A stretch of DNA of 64,000 nucleotides from Akkermansia muciniphila. GTDB lineage: Bacteria; Verrucomicrobiota; Verrucomicrobiia; Limisphaerales; BJHT01. The DNA lies in contig CAMAUZ010000027.1 in the NCBI GenBank assembly GCA_945861535.1, positions 19,435-83,434 on the forward strand, written 5' to 3'. Shown here piece after piece: positions 41,658 to 49,386 of this stretch. The notes beneath the pieces were generated by a model. It was given only the letters and a program-made list of their open reading frames with translations, did no database searches and was not told the origin of the DNA. The position numbers and the translations under genes were made by a program. Numbering within the stretch: position 1 is the first letter of the stretch; every line of letters starts with the position of its first letter.

Positions 41658-43211
41658 TCATAGCGCGAACTCCCTGGCCATCCGGATGACCGTTGCATTC
41701 GTCAGCCCGATCAGCGCCTGCGGATAAATCCCGAGCACAAAGATCAGCACGATCGCCGGCAGCACCAGCAACCGCTCGCGGAACGTAAGGTCGGCAAAGC
41801 CTGCCCAGCGCGGGTTCAGCGGTCCTTGGAAGACCCGCTGCATCAGCGTCAGCAGGAACACCGCCGTCACCAGCAACCCGAGCGTGGACCCTGCCGCCGC
41901 CCACGGGGCCAGCGAAAACGCGCCTTTGAAAATGAGGAACTCGCCGACGAACCCACTCAAGCCCGGCAGCCCAATCGAGGCGAACAGCGCAATCCCCATC
42001 AGCCCGCAAAACACCGGCGCGACCTTGCGCAACCCGCCGAAGTCGTCCCGCCCGCGCAGACCGTCCGCACGGTTCTCGATGAAGCTCACAAAGCAGAACA
42101 ACACCGCCGCCGTCACGCCGTGGTTGAACATCTGCACGATCACGCCGCTCAACGCCGCCGCGCGCTCGACATTGTTCACCCCCACCGCGCCGGCGCCCGC
42201 ACCCGCCGCCGCGAACACGCCCAGCAGGCAGTAGCCCAGATGGTTGATCGAGGAATACGCGAGGATGCGCTTGAGATCGCGCTGCGCGAAGGCCGCCGCC
42301 GCCGAGAGCACGATGGTCCCGACCGCCAGCCACAGCAGCGGCGTCTGCGCCTGCCGCATTTGCTCGGGAAAAATCGGGGCCAAGATTCGCAGGAAACCAT
42401 AGACGCCCATCTTCGACATCGCGCCGGTCAGCAGCATCGTCGTCGAGGTCGGGGCCTCGGCGTAGGTCGCCGGGAGCCAGGTGTGAAACGGGAAGAGCGG
42501 CACCTTCACCGCGAAGCCGAGGAGCACGCCGCCAAAGATGATCATCGACACCGTGCCCGCGCTCAGTTGCGGCCAGCCCAGCTTTGCCGCGAGGTCCGCC
42601 GCGAGTTCACCCTTCTGCGCGAGGTCCGCCAGCTTGATGAAGTCGAGCACGCCCGTAGCCAGAAAGATCGCGAGGAACGACAGCAGCAACGCCACGCTGC
42701 CGACCATCGTGTACACGAAGAACTGCGTCGCCGCCGCGCCGCGCTCGGGTCCGCCCCAGAGTTTGATGAGGAAGAATGCGGGAATCAGGCTCAACTCCCA
42801 GAACAGGAACCAGTGGAAGAAGTTCAGCGCCGTGAACGTGCCGAACAGCCCGGCCTGGAGCAGAAGCATCAGCGCCAGTTGCAGCGGAGGAGCGTTGCGC
42901 GGAGCCGTCAGCAGCGCCATCGGCACCAGCAACGCCGTGAGCAACACCATCGCCAGCCCGAGGCCGTCGAGGCCCACGAAATAATCCACGCCCAGCGCCG
43001 GAATCCACGGCAGCTTCACGACGAATTGCAGTTCCCCCGAAGCGGGATTGAACGCCGCCCACGCGGCCAGCGCCACGAACCCGGCCAGCGCCGTGAACAC
43101 GAGCGCGAGCTTCCGCGCCAGCGCCTGCCGCGCCTCCTCGATCCCGAGGATGATGAAGCCTCCAAACAGCGGAATCGCGACGAGCAGCGTGAGGTAGAGG
43201 GACGCGGCCAT
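41658..43211 (-). CDS. nuoM: NADH-quinone oxidoreductase subunit M, first copy
   Basis: The 517-residue antiporter-like complex I subunit has all the expected channel residues: Glu139 in FLFWELSLIPAFF, Lys236 in GFAVKVPLFPFHTWLP, a lysine in GAMSKMGVYGFLRI and a glutamate in LSGFVGEFLIFKG. It translocates protons as electrons pass from the peripheral arm to quinone. The ATG at 43211 (MAASLYLTLL) was chosen; the frame to 43346 runs through repeat R4. It lies between nuoL and the second NuoM-like gene. Confidence 0.95.
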   Translation of the reverse strand: MAASLYLTLLVAIPLFGGFIILGIEEARQALARKLALVFTALAGFVALAAWAAFNPASGELQFVVKLPWIPALGVDYFVGLDGLGLAMVLLTALLVPMALLTAPRNAPPLQLALMLLLQAGLFGTFTALNFFHWFLFWELSLIPAFFLIKLWGGPERGAAATQFFVYTMVGSVALLLSFLAIFLATGVLDFIKLADLAQKGELAADLAAKLGWPQLSAGTVSMIIFGGVLLGFAVKVPLFPFHTWLPATYAEAPTSTTMLLTGAMSKMGVYGFLRILAPIFPEQMRQAQTPLLWLAVGTIVLSAAAAFAQRDLKRILAYSSINHLGYCLLGVFAAAGAGAGAVGVNNVERAAALSGVIVQMFNHGVTAAVLFCFVSFIENRADGLRGRDDFGGLRKVAPVFCGLMGIALFASIGLPGLSGFVGEFLIFKGAFSLAPWAAAGSTLGLLVTAVFLLTLMQRVFQGPLNPRWAGFADLTFRERLLVLPAIVLIFVLGIYPQALIGLTNATVIRMAREFAL

Positions 43212-43266
43212 TAGCGACTCCCCCTCTGGCCGTGCCCGCACAATGCGGCGGGGAGCGCCGCCCCCC

Positions 43267-43373
43267 GGAGCGCGGCGTTTACGCCGCAGAGACGTCCGCA
43301 TGGAACGAGTGCGTCGGAATATTCCAAAGCTCCCTTCGCCTGCCACGCTTCTGCGGCGTGAACGCCGCGCTCC
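43267..43373. repeat. Palindromic repeat, family R4, between nuoL and nuoM
   Basis: Left arm ggagcgcggcgtttacgccg and right arm gcggcgtgaacgccgcgctc, with cagagacgtcc / cacgcttctg inside. The closest relative is 50282-50388. Each arm also contains a small palindrome of its own (gcggcgtttacgccgc). Confidence 0.8.
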
Positions 43374-43425
43374 ACGCGCCCGCCCCGCGCCGCACTGAGC
43401 GGCGCGTCACCGGAAAAAAAGCGGC

Positions 43426-45579
43426 TCATGATCGGCACCCCCACACTAAAGCCAGCACCAGCACCGTCAGCGCAAGCCCAATGACACGCAGGTAATCGTG
43501 AATCCGTCCCGATTGCAGCCGCGCCAGCAAACCACCCGCGCCCGCGAACCCATCGCAGCCCTTTTGAAATCCGAGGTTGATCCCGAACTCATCAAAAAAC
43601 CGGCTCGCCCACGCCACGCCGAGCACCGCCAGCGACGCCGCTTTCACTGCGCCTCCCCAAATCCACCGATCCAGAAAATCACTCGCCACCGCCGCCCACG
43701 CGTTGAACCGCACCACCGTCGCCTCGTAAAACTCATCCACCCGACACTGCTGTTTCAGGAACCCGATCACGTCCGGCCGCAATTGCTCAAGCGCATCCAC
43801 CGAGTCCGCGCGCGTCACCGGCTTCAGCCAATACAGCCAGCACGCCGCCGCCACGCCCACGCTCACGAGAATGATCGAGAGCCCGATCACAGACAGTTTG
43901 TCCCACGCGAACAGCTCGCTCACCCGCACCTCCGCCGCGTGCCCGCTCAGATACCCGTGGAACCACGGCCACACCGGCGTCGCCACCAGCACGAGCAGAA
44001 TTGTGAACGCCGCCAGCAACACCAGCGGAATGGTCATCACGTCCGGGCTTTCGTGCGGCGTGCGCGACGACGCCTTCGCGGGCGCGTGATTCCCCTTTGC
44101 CTGCGGTCCCTTTTTCCCCTTCGCAGGTTTCGCCTCGTGCTTCACCGGCTGGTGCGCGTCGTGCGCCGCCGCCGCGTGCGCCGTGCCGCGATACTTTCCG
44201 AAAAACACGTAGCACATCTGCCGGCTCATATAGAACGCCGTCAGCACTGCGCCGAGCGCCACCATGTAGAAGGGCCAGTGCGATTCATCCCAATGCAGCG
44301 CCTCGTGCAAAATCTCGTCCTTGCTCCAAAACCCCGAGAACACAAACGGAAACCCCGAGAGCGCCATCATGCCGATCGCGTAGGTCGCAAACGTCTTCGG
44401 CATGTGCGCGCGCAGGCCGCCCATTTTCCGAATGTCCTGCTCCTCGTGACACCCGTGAATCACCGACCCCGCGCCGAGGAACAGCAGCGCCTTGAAAAAC
44501 GCGTGCGTGATCAAATGCAGCATCCCGACCGCCACGCCGCCCGTGCCGATGCCCACCATCATGAAGCCCAGTTGCGAAACCGTGGAGTAGGCGAGGATGC
44601 GTTTGATGTCGTTCTGCGCGACCGCGATCAGCGCCGCAAACAGCGCCGTCACCGCCCCCACCCACGTCACCACGCTCAACGCCGTCGAGCGCCCCGCGAT
44701 GTTCAGCGGATCGACATCCAGCAGCGGATACACCCGCGCCAGCAGGAACACGCCCGCCGCCACCATCGTCGCCGCGTGGATCAGCGCGCTCACCGGCGTC
44801 GGGCCTTCCATCGCATCCGGCAGCCACACATGCAGCGGCACCTGGCCGGACTTGCCCACCGCGCCACAGAAAATCAGCAGCGAAATCGCCGTCGCCACCA
44901 CCACGCCGCCGCCCACGGTCATCGAGACCAGCTTCGTCAACGCGGACGCTTCGAGACAGCCGTGACCGTTGTCATAAAACAGCAGCGTCCCCGTTTCCGA
45001 ATAGAGCCACACGATTCCCAGGAAGAACCCCACATCGCCGATGCGCGTCGTGATGAACGCCTTCTTCGCCGCCGCCGCCGCGCTCGGCTTGTGATACCAG
45101 AAGCCGATGAGCAAATACGACGCGAGGCCGACCAGCTCCCAGCTCATGAAGAGCAGCAGGAGATTGTTCGCGATCACCAACCCGAGCATCGCCGCCGCGA
45201 ACAGCGACAGAAAACAGAAGAAGCGCGTGAAGTTCTCGTCATGCGCCATGTAGCCGACGCTGTAGATGAAGATCAGCGTCCCGACAAACGTGACCATCAC
45301 CAGCATCGCCGCCGTGAGCGGATCGAGCACCCAGCCGAGCTTCAGCGACGTCGCGCCGAGCTGGAACCAGTCGAAATTGAAAACGTGCCGCGTCTCCTCG
45401 CCATGCCCGCCGAGCGTGTGCGCAAACGCCACGCACGACAGCACAAACGCCAGCCCCATCGAACCAATCGCCAGCGTTGCCGCCGCCGTGCGCTCGCGCT
45501 GCTTGAGCAAGGCGCTCAACCCCGCTGCCAGCAACGGCAGGCCGGGAATCAGCCAGAGATTTTGCACGATCCAGTTCAT
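43426..45579 (-). CDS. nuoL: NADH-quinone oxidoreductase subunit L
   Basis: This 717-residue subunit, the distal antiporter-like subunit of complex I, is longer than the 613 residues of the E. coli protein. Channel residues are visible in FMSWELVGLASYLLIG, AVGKSGQVPLHVWLPDAM and HAATMVAAGVFLL. A His/Lys/Ala-rich insert occupies about residues 457-513 (AAAAHDAHQPVKHEAKPAKG and on). The C-terminal region that forms the lateral helix (about 613-690, from VDEFYEATVVRF to SGRIHDYLRV) appears lengthened. The first 20-37 codons are duplicated twice upstream (46334-46441 and 45901-46065) in front of antitoxin genes. The intact start is at 45579. Confidence 0.95.
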   Translation of the reverse strand: MNWIVQNLWLIPGLPLLAAGLSALLKQRERTAAATLAIGSMGLAFVLSCVAFAHTLGGHGEETRHVFNFDWFQLGATSLKLGWVLDPLTAAMLVMVTFVGTLIFIYSVGYMAHDENFTRFFCFLSLFAAAMLGLVIANNLLLLFMSWELVGLASYLLIGFWYHKPSAAAAAKKAFITTRIGDVGFFLGIVWLYSETGTLLFYDNGHGCLEASALTKLVSMTVGGGVVVATAISLLIFCGAVGKSGQVPLHVWLPDAMEGPTPVSALIHAATMVAAGVFLLARVYPLLDVDPLNIAGRSTALSVVTWVGAVTALFAALIAVAQNDIKRILAYSTVSQLGFMMVGIGTGGVAVGMLHLITHAFFKALLFLGAGSVIHGCHEEQDIRKMGGLRAHMPKTFATYAIGMMALSGFPFVFSGFWSKDEILHEALHWDESHWPFYMVALGAVLTAFYMSRQMCYVFFGKYRGTAHAAAAHDAHQPVKHEAKPAKGKKGPQAKGNHAPAKASSRTPHESPDVMTIPLVLLAAFTILLVLVATPVWPWFHGYLSGHAAEVRVSELFAWDKLSVIGLSIILVSVGVAAACWLYWLKPVTRADSVDALEQLRPDVIGFLKQQCRVDEFYEATVVRFNAWAAVASDFLDRWIWGGAVKAASLAVLGVAWASRFFDEFGINLGFQKGCDGFAGAGGLLARLQSGRIHDYLRVIGLALTVLVLALVWGCRS

Positions 45580-45598
45580 GTGGGTTCGGAGCGCTCGA

Positions 45599-45904
45599 CT
45601 AACTTGTTGCGTGCTGAGTTCGTCGGATTAGTGGCGGACTCAAGTTCCGTCGGCGCCACAGTTTCGAGTCCACGCAGTCCTGTGCGGCGATGGCCGCATC
45701 AAAGGCCGGGTCGTTCTCCCAAGTGCCCGCCACCGCATCAAGATCGTGATGCACCACTTTCCCGCCCGCCAATCCCAACCCGCGCGAGAGTGCGTCAATG
45801 GCCTCCTCGTTGAGGCTGCGATGCGAGTGACGCGAACGCTGCCGCAGTTCGTGGTCCACGGGTTTGGGAACCGCCCGGAGGATGTATTGAATGGTGGTTT
45901 TCAT
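45599..45904 (-). CDS. Orphan ribbon-helix-helix antitoxin-like protein
   Basis: The 101-residue product has an Arc/FitA-like N-terminus (MKTTIQYILRAVPKPVDHEL, then RSLNEEAIDALSRGLGL) typical of antitoxins that bind DNA and pair with a PIN-domain RNase. The family normally ends near the sequence DSKLW; here 18 extra residues (RRRNLSPPLIRRTQHATS) follow and no toxin gene is present, suggesting deletion of the toxin and the original stop. Its ATG overlaps the stop of a truncated nuoL copy as ATGA. It ends 19 bases before intact nuoL. Confidence 0.7.
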   Translation of the reverse strand: MKTTIQYILRAVPKPVDHELRQRSRHSHRSLNEEAIDALSRGLGLAGGKVVHHDLDAVAGTWENDPAFDAAIAAQDCVDSKLWRRRNLSPPLIRRTQHATS

Positions 45905-46065
45905 GGGCATGGACGGCGCAGGCATGGGCGGTTGTTTTGCCGAGCGTCAACGAGCGCCAGCGTCGCCGCGACCGTGCGCTCGCGCTGCTTGAGCAACGCG
46001 CTCATCCCCGCCGCCAGCAACGGCAGGCCGGGTATCAGCCAGAGATTCTGCACGATCCAGTTCAT
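45901..46065 (-). pseudogene. Truncated duplicate of the nuoL 5' end (copy B), 54 codons
   Basis: It starts MNWIVQNLWLIPGLPLLAAG and continues about 37 codons nearly identical to NuoL (about 110 bases with roughly nine mismatches), then diverges and stops. The ATG overlaps the stop of the RHH gene upstream, and its TGA overlaps the ATG of the next antitoxin gene. Most differences fall at third positions, but two early changes alter residues (Leu to Met and Ala to Val). Confidence 0.85.
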
Positions 46066-46337
46066 TTATTTTTCCGGCGGACAAAGCAGCGGGATGGTCT
46101 CGCGTTTGTTGCGGCGATAGGCGGGGAAGAATCAAAACCTTTGCGCTGGGACAAATCAGGAGGCAGGTCACGAAAGCAGCCCGCCCAGCGCATATAGGGT
46201 CGGGTACGTTCGGCCGCCCTCGCCATTTCCAACTGATTGCGAACTACCGCCCCTCGCGACAAACCCGTGCGTCTCGAAGTCTCTGCAAGCCACTCGGCTA
46301 GTTCCTTGCTAAGTCGGACTGTGATCGTGTGACTCAT
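46062..46337 (-). CDS. Orphan CopG-type ribbon-helix-helix antitoxin-like protein
   Basis: The 91-residue product begins MSHTITVRLSKELAEWLAET, then a helix with GLSRGAVVRNQLEMAR, and reaches DLPPDLSQRKGF, the usual end of this RHH antitoxin group. Twenty more residues (SSPPIAATNARPSRCFVRRK and on) follow with no homology I can name, and no PIN toxin follows; instead a nuoL 5' copy begins. This looks like an antitoxin whose toxin has been deleted. ATG and stop both overlap neighbouring nuoL leaders as ATGA. Confidence 0.75.
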   Translation of the reverse strand: MSHTITVRLSKELAEWLAETSRRTGLSRGAVVRNQLEMARAAERTRPYMRWAGCFRDLPPDLSQRKGFDSSPPIAATNARPSRCFVRRKNK

Positions 46338-46441
46338 ACGGCAAAAGCGTGGTCATCGACCGGTCCACCCGCAAGCGCATATCCCGCCGCCAGCAACGGC
46401 TGGTCGGAAATCAGCCAGAGATTTTGCACGATCCAGTTCAT
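46334..46441 (-). pseudogene. Truncated duplicate of the nuoL 5' end (copy C), 35 codons
   Basis: It starts MNWIVQNLWLI, then SDQPLLAAG where intact NuoL has PGLPLLAAG, and diverges after about 22 codons. The matched stretch is about 65 bases ending exactly at the ATG. Its TGA overlaps the ATG of the RHH antitoxin gene. It is shorter and more diverged than copy B, so it is probably the older duplicate. Confidence 0.8.
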
Positions 46442-46522
46442 CTTAGAATTTGGCCGGCCCGGTCTTCCTCAATTCGGAATCCAACCTTGTCGCTGCTTCG
46501 CCAAGTGATAGCCTTAGCCCGC

Positions 46523-46768
46523 ATGTCATACCTCACATTGGAAGCCGACATTGACCACGGACGCATCACGGTTGCCGAGCCGGAGAAGCTGCCGGTAACC
46601 GGAAAGGCGCTGCTGACCGTGCTGGACGCGCCAGCGCGCCAGCCGGATTGGAACAAGGTCATGAGCCTGCTCGGCAAGATGCAGAACAAAGTGGACGGGC
46701 TGACGGTGGAACGCGCGGCGCGCGCAGAATGGGATGAACGCGAGCGCCAACAATGGGGCAATCGCTGA
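46523..46768 (+). CDS. VapB-type antitoxin
   Basis: The 81-residue product (MSYLTLEADIDHGRITVAEP ... ERQQWGNR) has an N-terminal beta-strand pattern and a charged helical C-terminus, as in short antitoxins paired with PIN toxins. Its stop overlaps the toxin start (TGATG), so the pair is coupled. It lies on the opposite strand to the nuo genes, within the nuoK-nuoL interval. The ATG at 46523 was chosen; upstream codons run antisense through the nuoL copy C. Confidence 0.75.
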   Translation: MSYLTLEADIDHGRITVAEPEKLPVTGKALLTVLDAPARQPDWNKVMSLLGKMQNKVDGLTVERAARAEWDERERQQWGNR

Positions 46769-47154
46769 TGCGCTGGCTGTTGGACACCAACGTCTGGATT
46801 GACGCCCATGCGGGCGCACCCGACGCGTGCCGAGTGTTCGCCAAGGCCCGTGCTGGGCAAGGAGCGTGGCTCGGATTTTCCGCCATCACAAAACTCGAAG
46901 CTCTGGGCTATTCCGGTTTGACCGACGACGACGATCTGGCGCTGCGCGAACTGCTCGGGTCGTTCGAGGAAATCTCCATTGGACCGGACGTGATCGACGA
47001 GGCGATTCGCGTTCGCCGACAGCACCGCCTGAAAACTCCCGATGCCATCATCGCCGCGACAGCCTTGCTGCAACACGCGGAAGTCGTCACGCGGAATACC
47101 GTGGATTTCAAGAAAGTCGCCGGGCTGTCGGTGATCGACACGGGCAGTTTCTGA
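46768..47154 (+). CDS. PIN-domain toxin (VapC family ribonuclease)
   Basis: The 128-residue product is a PIN nuclease. Its acidic metal-binding residues are in LLDTNVWID (Asp6), the glutamate in ITKLEALG, the aspartate in KTPDAIIAATALL and a fourth acidic residue in NTVDFKK, so the active site looks intact. VapC enzymes cleave tRNA or rRNA when freed from the antitoxin. The start at 46768 gives MRWLLDTN, with the antitoxin stop overlapping. It points against the nuo operon, so convergent or antisense transcription into nuoK is possible. Confidence 0.88.
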   Translation: MRWLLDTNVWIDAHAGAPDACRVFAKARAGQGAWLGFSAITKLEALGYSGLTDDDDLALRELLGSFEEISIGPDVIDEAIRVRRQHRLKTPDAIIAATALLQHAEVVTRNTVDFKKVAGLSVIDTGSF

Positions 47155-47213
47155 GCATCGGCCGCCCCTGCAACCGCGCTTCCCCGGTGATTGGGTTTTT
47201 CCTCTCCGGTCGT

Positions 47214-47525
47214 TCATCCCTTCAGCCCCCTCACCTCATCCAAATTGGTCGTCTTGTAGTGCCGGTAGATCGCGATGATGAGCGCCAGTCCGACCGCGGC
47301 CTCGGCGGCGGCGATGCCGATGGAGAAGATCACGAACATCACGCCGGTGAGCGCCTCCGGGTGTTCGCTGAAACGCCAGAAGGCGATGAAGTTCAGGTTC
47401 GCCGCGTTCAGCATCAACTCGATGCCGATGAGCATCATGATGGCGTTGCGCCGCGTGAGCGTGCCCGCGAGGCCGATGGCGAAGAGCATCGCGGAGAGCA
47501 GCAGATAGTGAGGGAGGGAACTCAT
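47214..47525 (-). CDS. nuoK: NADH-quinone oxidoreductase subunit K
   Basis: The 103-residue subunit has three TM helices. The conserved membrane glutamates are in MMLIGIELMLNAANLN and in GIAAAEAAVGLAL. It belongs to the proton-translocating membrane arm of complex I. It lies 148 bases downstream of nuoJ, with repeat R5 in the gap, and is separated from nuoL by the 1.6-kb toxin-antitoxin insert. Confidence 0.95.
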   Translation of the reverse strand: MSSLPHYLLLSAMLFAIGLAGTLTRRNAIMMLIGIELMLNAANLNFIAFWRFSEHPEALTGVMFVIFSIGIAAAEAAVGLALIIAIYRHYKTTNLDEVRGLKG

Positions 47526-47540
47526 GCGCGAGGAGAGGGG

Positions 47541-47597
47541 GGAAAGCTCAAAGGATAAAGCTCAAAGCTCAAGGGAAGGGCCAAGGGCCAAGCTCCA
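47541..47597. repeat. Dispersed repeat, family R5, between nuoJ and nuoK
   Basis: Reads aaagctcaaaggataaagct and then caaagctcaagggaagggcc. It is the inverted orientation of the copies at 4221 and 56746 and occupies much of the 148-base gap. Confidence 0.7.
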
Positions 47598-47673
47598 CTG
47601 AACGGCTCGGCGAAAACGAAAGCACCGTTGCCGACGGGAGTCGTCGTGGGCCTTTGGGATTTTCGGGGGCGCT

Positions 47674-48168
47674 TCATTTCCGCTTTTCCTCCATTGCCAC
47701 GATGACCGCGCCGATCATGGCCGCGGTAAGCAGCAGTCCGATCGCTTCGAGCGGCAGGACGTGGTCGTGCATCAGTTTCACGCCGATGGCGCGGACGCTG
47801 ACATCGGGAGCGGCCGCGGCCAAGGGCGTCGGGCCAACGCTGGTCACGACCGCACCGGCGATGGTGAGGAAGGCCACGACTGCCAGCGCCACGCCAATCC
47901 ATGTTGAGTGCGTGAAGGCGGCCGGGGCGGCGGGTTCGGCACCGCGGGTCAGCAGAATCGCGAAGACAATCAGGATCATCACCGCGCCGACATAGACAAG
48001 GATTTGGGCGAAGCCGACGAACTCGGCGTTGAGTTGGAGGAACAGCCCGGCGATGCCGGCGAACGTCACCACCAGGCACAGCGCGCAATGCACCAGATTG
48101 CGCAGCGACATCGCCGCGAGGGCGCTCGCGAGGATGAGGAAGGCGAGGATGGTGAAGCTCGGCGTCAT
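47674..48168 (-). CDS. nuoJ: NADH-quinone oxidoreductase subunit J
   Basis: The 164-residue membrane subunit has five hydrophobic segments. Family features are LRNLVHCALCLVVTFAGIAG, LNAEFVGFAQILVYVGAVMI and LFVIM-like LIVFAILLT. It forms part of the membrane arm near the quinone site. It is preceded by nuoH with a 33-base gap. The C-terminus ends in a short charged stretch (MEEKRK). Confidence 0.95.
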   Translation of the reverse strand: MTPSFTILAFLILASALAAMSLRNLVHCALCLVVTFAGIAGLFLQLNAEFVGFAQILVYVGAVMILIVFAILLTRGAEPAAPAAFTHSTWIGVALAVVAFLTIAGAVVTSVGPTPLAAAAPDVSVRAIGVKLMHDHVLPLEAIGLLLTAAMIGAVIVAMEEKRK

Positions 48169-48201
48169 GGTTGGATTCGCATCAATTCAGTTCGCCGGGC
48201 T

Positions 48202-49383
48202 TCAGTTCGCATAGCGGTAGGTGCGCTTGCCGACCTTCGCGGCGAACACCCAACTGAACACCGCATACGGCACGATCAGGATGAATCCGCACACGACCCA
48301 GCGCACTCCGAACGGCCACTCCGCCACACGCATGAAATGCCACAGCCCGGCGACCAGCAGATTGATGAGCGCCATCGGCAGCATGAATTTCCACGCGAGG
48401 CCCATCAGTTGGTCCGCGCGCAACCGCGGGACCGTGCCGCGAATCCAGATGAACAGCGCGATCATTGCGAACAGTTTCAGGAAGAACCACGCCCACGACG
48501 GCACAAAATCCAGACACGCCAGCGGGGCCGTCCAGCCGCCGAGGAACAGCGTGATCCCCAAGCCGGCCATAGCGAACAGGCCGAGATATTCGCCGAGAAA
48601 AAAGAGCGCGAACTTGAAACCCGAATACTCGACGAAGTAGCCCGCGATGATTTCCGATTCCGCCTCGGGCAGGTCGAACGGCGAGCGGTTCGCCTCCGCC
48701 AGCGACGCGACGAGGAAGAGGAGGAATCCGGCCAGTCCCCACGGCGTGAACACAAACCAATGCGTGATGCCCGCTGTGTGGCCCATCTGCGCCTCGACGA
48801 TCTTGGGCAGCGACAGCGACCCGACGATCATCACCACGCTGAGCGACGAGAGCACGAGTGGCATTTCGTAGGACACCATCTGCGCGATCGAGCGCATCGC
48901 GCCGAGCAGCGAGTATTTGTTGCGGCTCGACCAGCCGGCCATGAAGAGCGACAGCTCGGTGGAAGCCCCCAGCGCAAAGAAGAAGAGCACCCCGGCATCC
49001 AGATCGATCGGCACCATGTTCCGTCCGTAAGGCAGCACGGAGTAAAGCAGCAGCACCGGGACGACGAGCGAGATAGGCGCGAGGAAATGCACCAGTTTGT
49101 CCGCCGCGCGCGGCACGATGTCTTCCTTGATCAGGGACTTGATGCCGTCGGCGGCAAATTGCAGAAAACCAAACGGCCCGACGCGATTCGGCCCGAGCCG
49201 GTTCTGGATGCGCCCGAGGCCTTTTCGTTCGACCACCGTGGTGAGCGCGAAGATGAGCGGGAACACCGCGACCAGCGGCACGATACTCAACAAGATCGAC
49301 ACCAGCGGCTGAATGCACTCGGGGCACAGGCCGACCACGGTGTGCTTGAGCGTGACGAAAATCTGGTCGAGCGAGTCGTCCAT
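48202..49383 (-). CDS. nuoH: NADH-quinone oxidoreductase subunit H
   Basis: The 393-residue membrane subunit links the quinone chamber to the membrane arm. Diagnostic stretches are ERKGLGRIQNRLGPNRVGPF, GLQS-like FAADGIKSLIKEDIVP, ANRSPFDLPEAESEIIAGY with the conserved acidic residues, and IRGTVPRLRADQLMGLAWK. It is slightly longer than usual at the N-terminus. It starts 3 bases after the stop of nuoI; here nuoI precedes nuoH, the reverse of the E. coli order. Confidence 0.95.
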   Translation of the reverse strand: MDDSLDQIFVTLKHTVVGLCPECIQPLVSILLSIVPLVAVFPLIFALTTVVERKGLGRIQNRLGPNRVGPFGFLQFAADGIKSLIKEDIVPRAADKLVHFLAPISLVVPVLLLYSVLPYGRNMVPIDLDAGVLFFFALGASTELSLFMAGWSSRNKYSLLGAMRSIAQMVSYEMPLVLSSLSVVMIVGSLSLPKIVEAQMGHTAGITHWFVFTPWGLAGFLLFLVASLAEANRSPFDLPEAESEIIAGYFVEYSGFKFALFFLGEYLGLFAMAGLGITLFLGGWTAPLACLDFVPSWAWFFLKLFAMIALFIWIRGTVPRLRADQLMGLAWKFMLPMALINLLVAGLWHFMRVAEWPFGVRWVVCGFILIVPYAVFSWVFAAKVGKRTYRYAN

Positions 49384-49386
49384 GGG

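Noticed and set aside
43498..45813. Open frame of 771 codons opposite nuoL
   Set aside because: It is extremely Arg/His-rich, with no domain, and is antisense to a clear NuoL.
45599..47154. Complete mobile element with its own integrase between nuoK and nuoL
   Set aside because: Only TA genes and nuoL fragments are present; no integrase, transposase or clear terminal repeats were seen, so the mechanism of insertion remains open.
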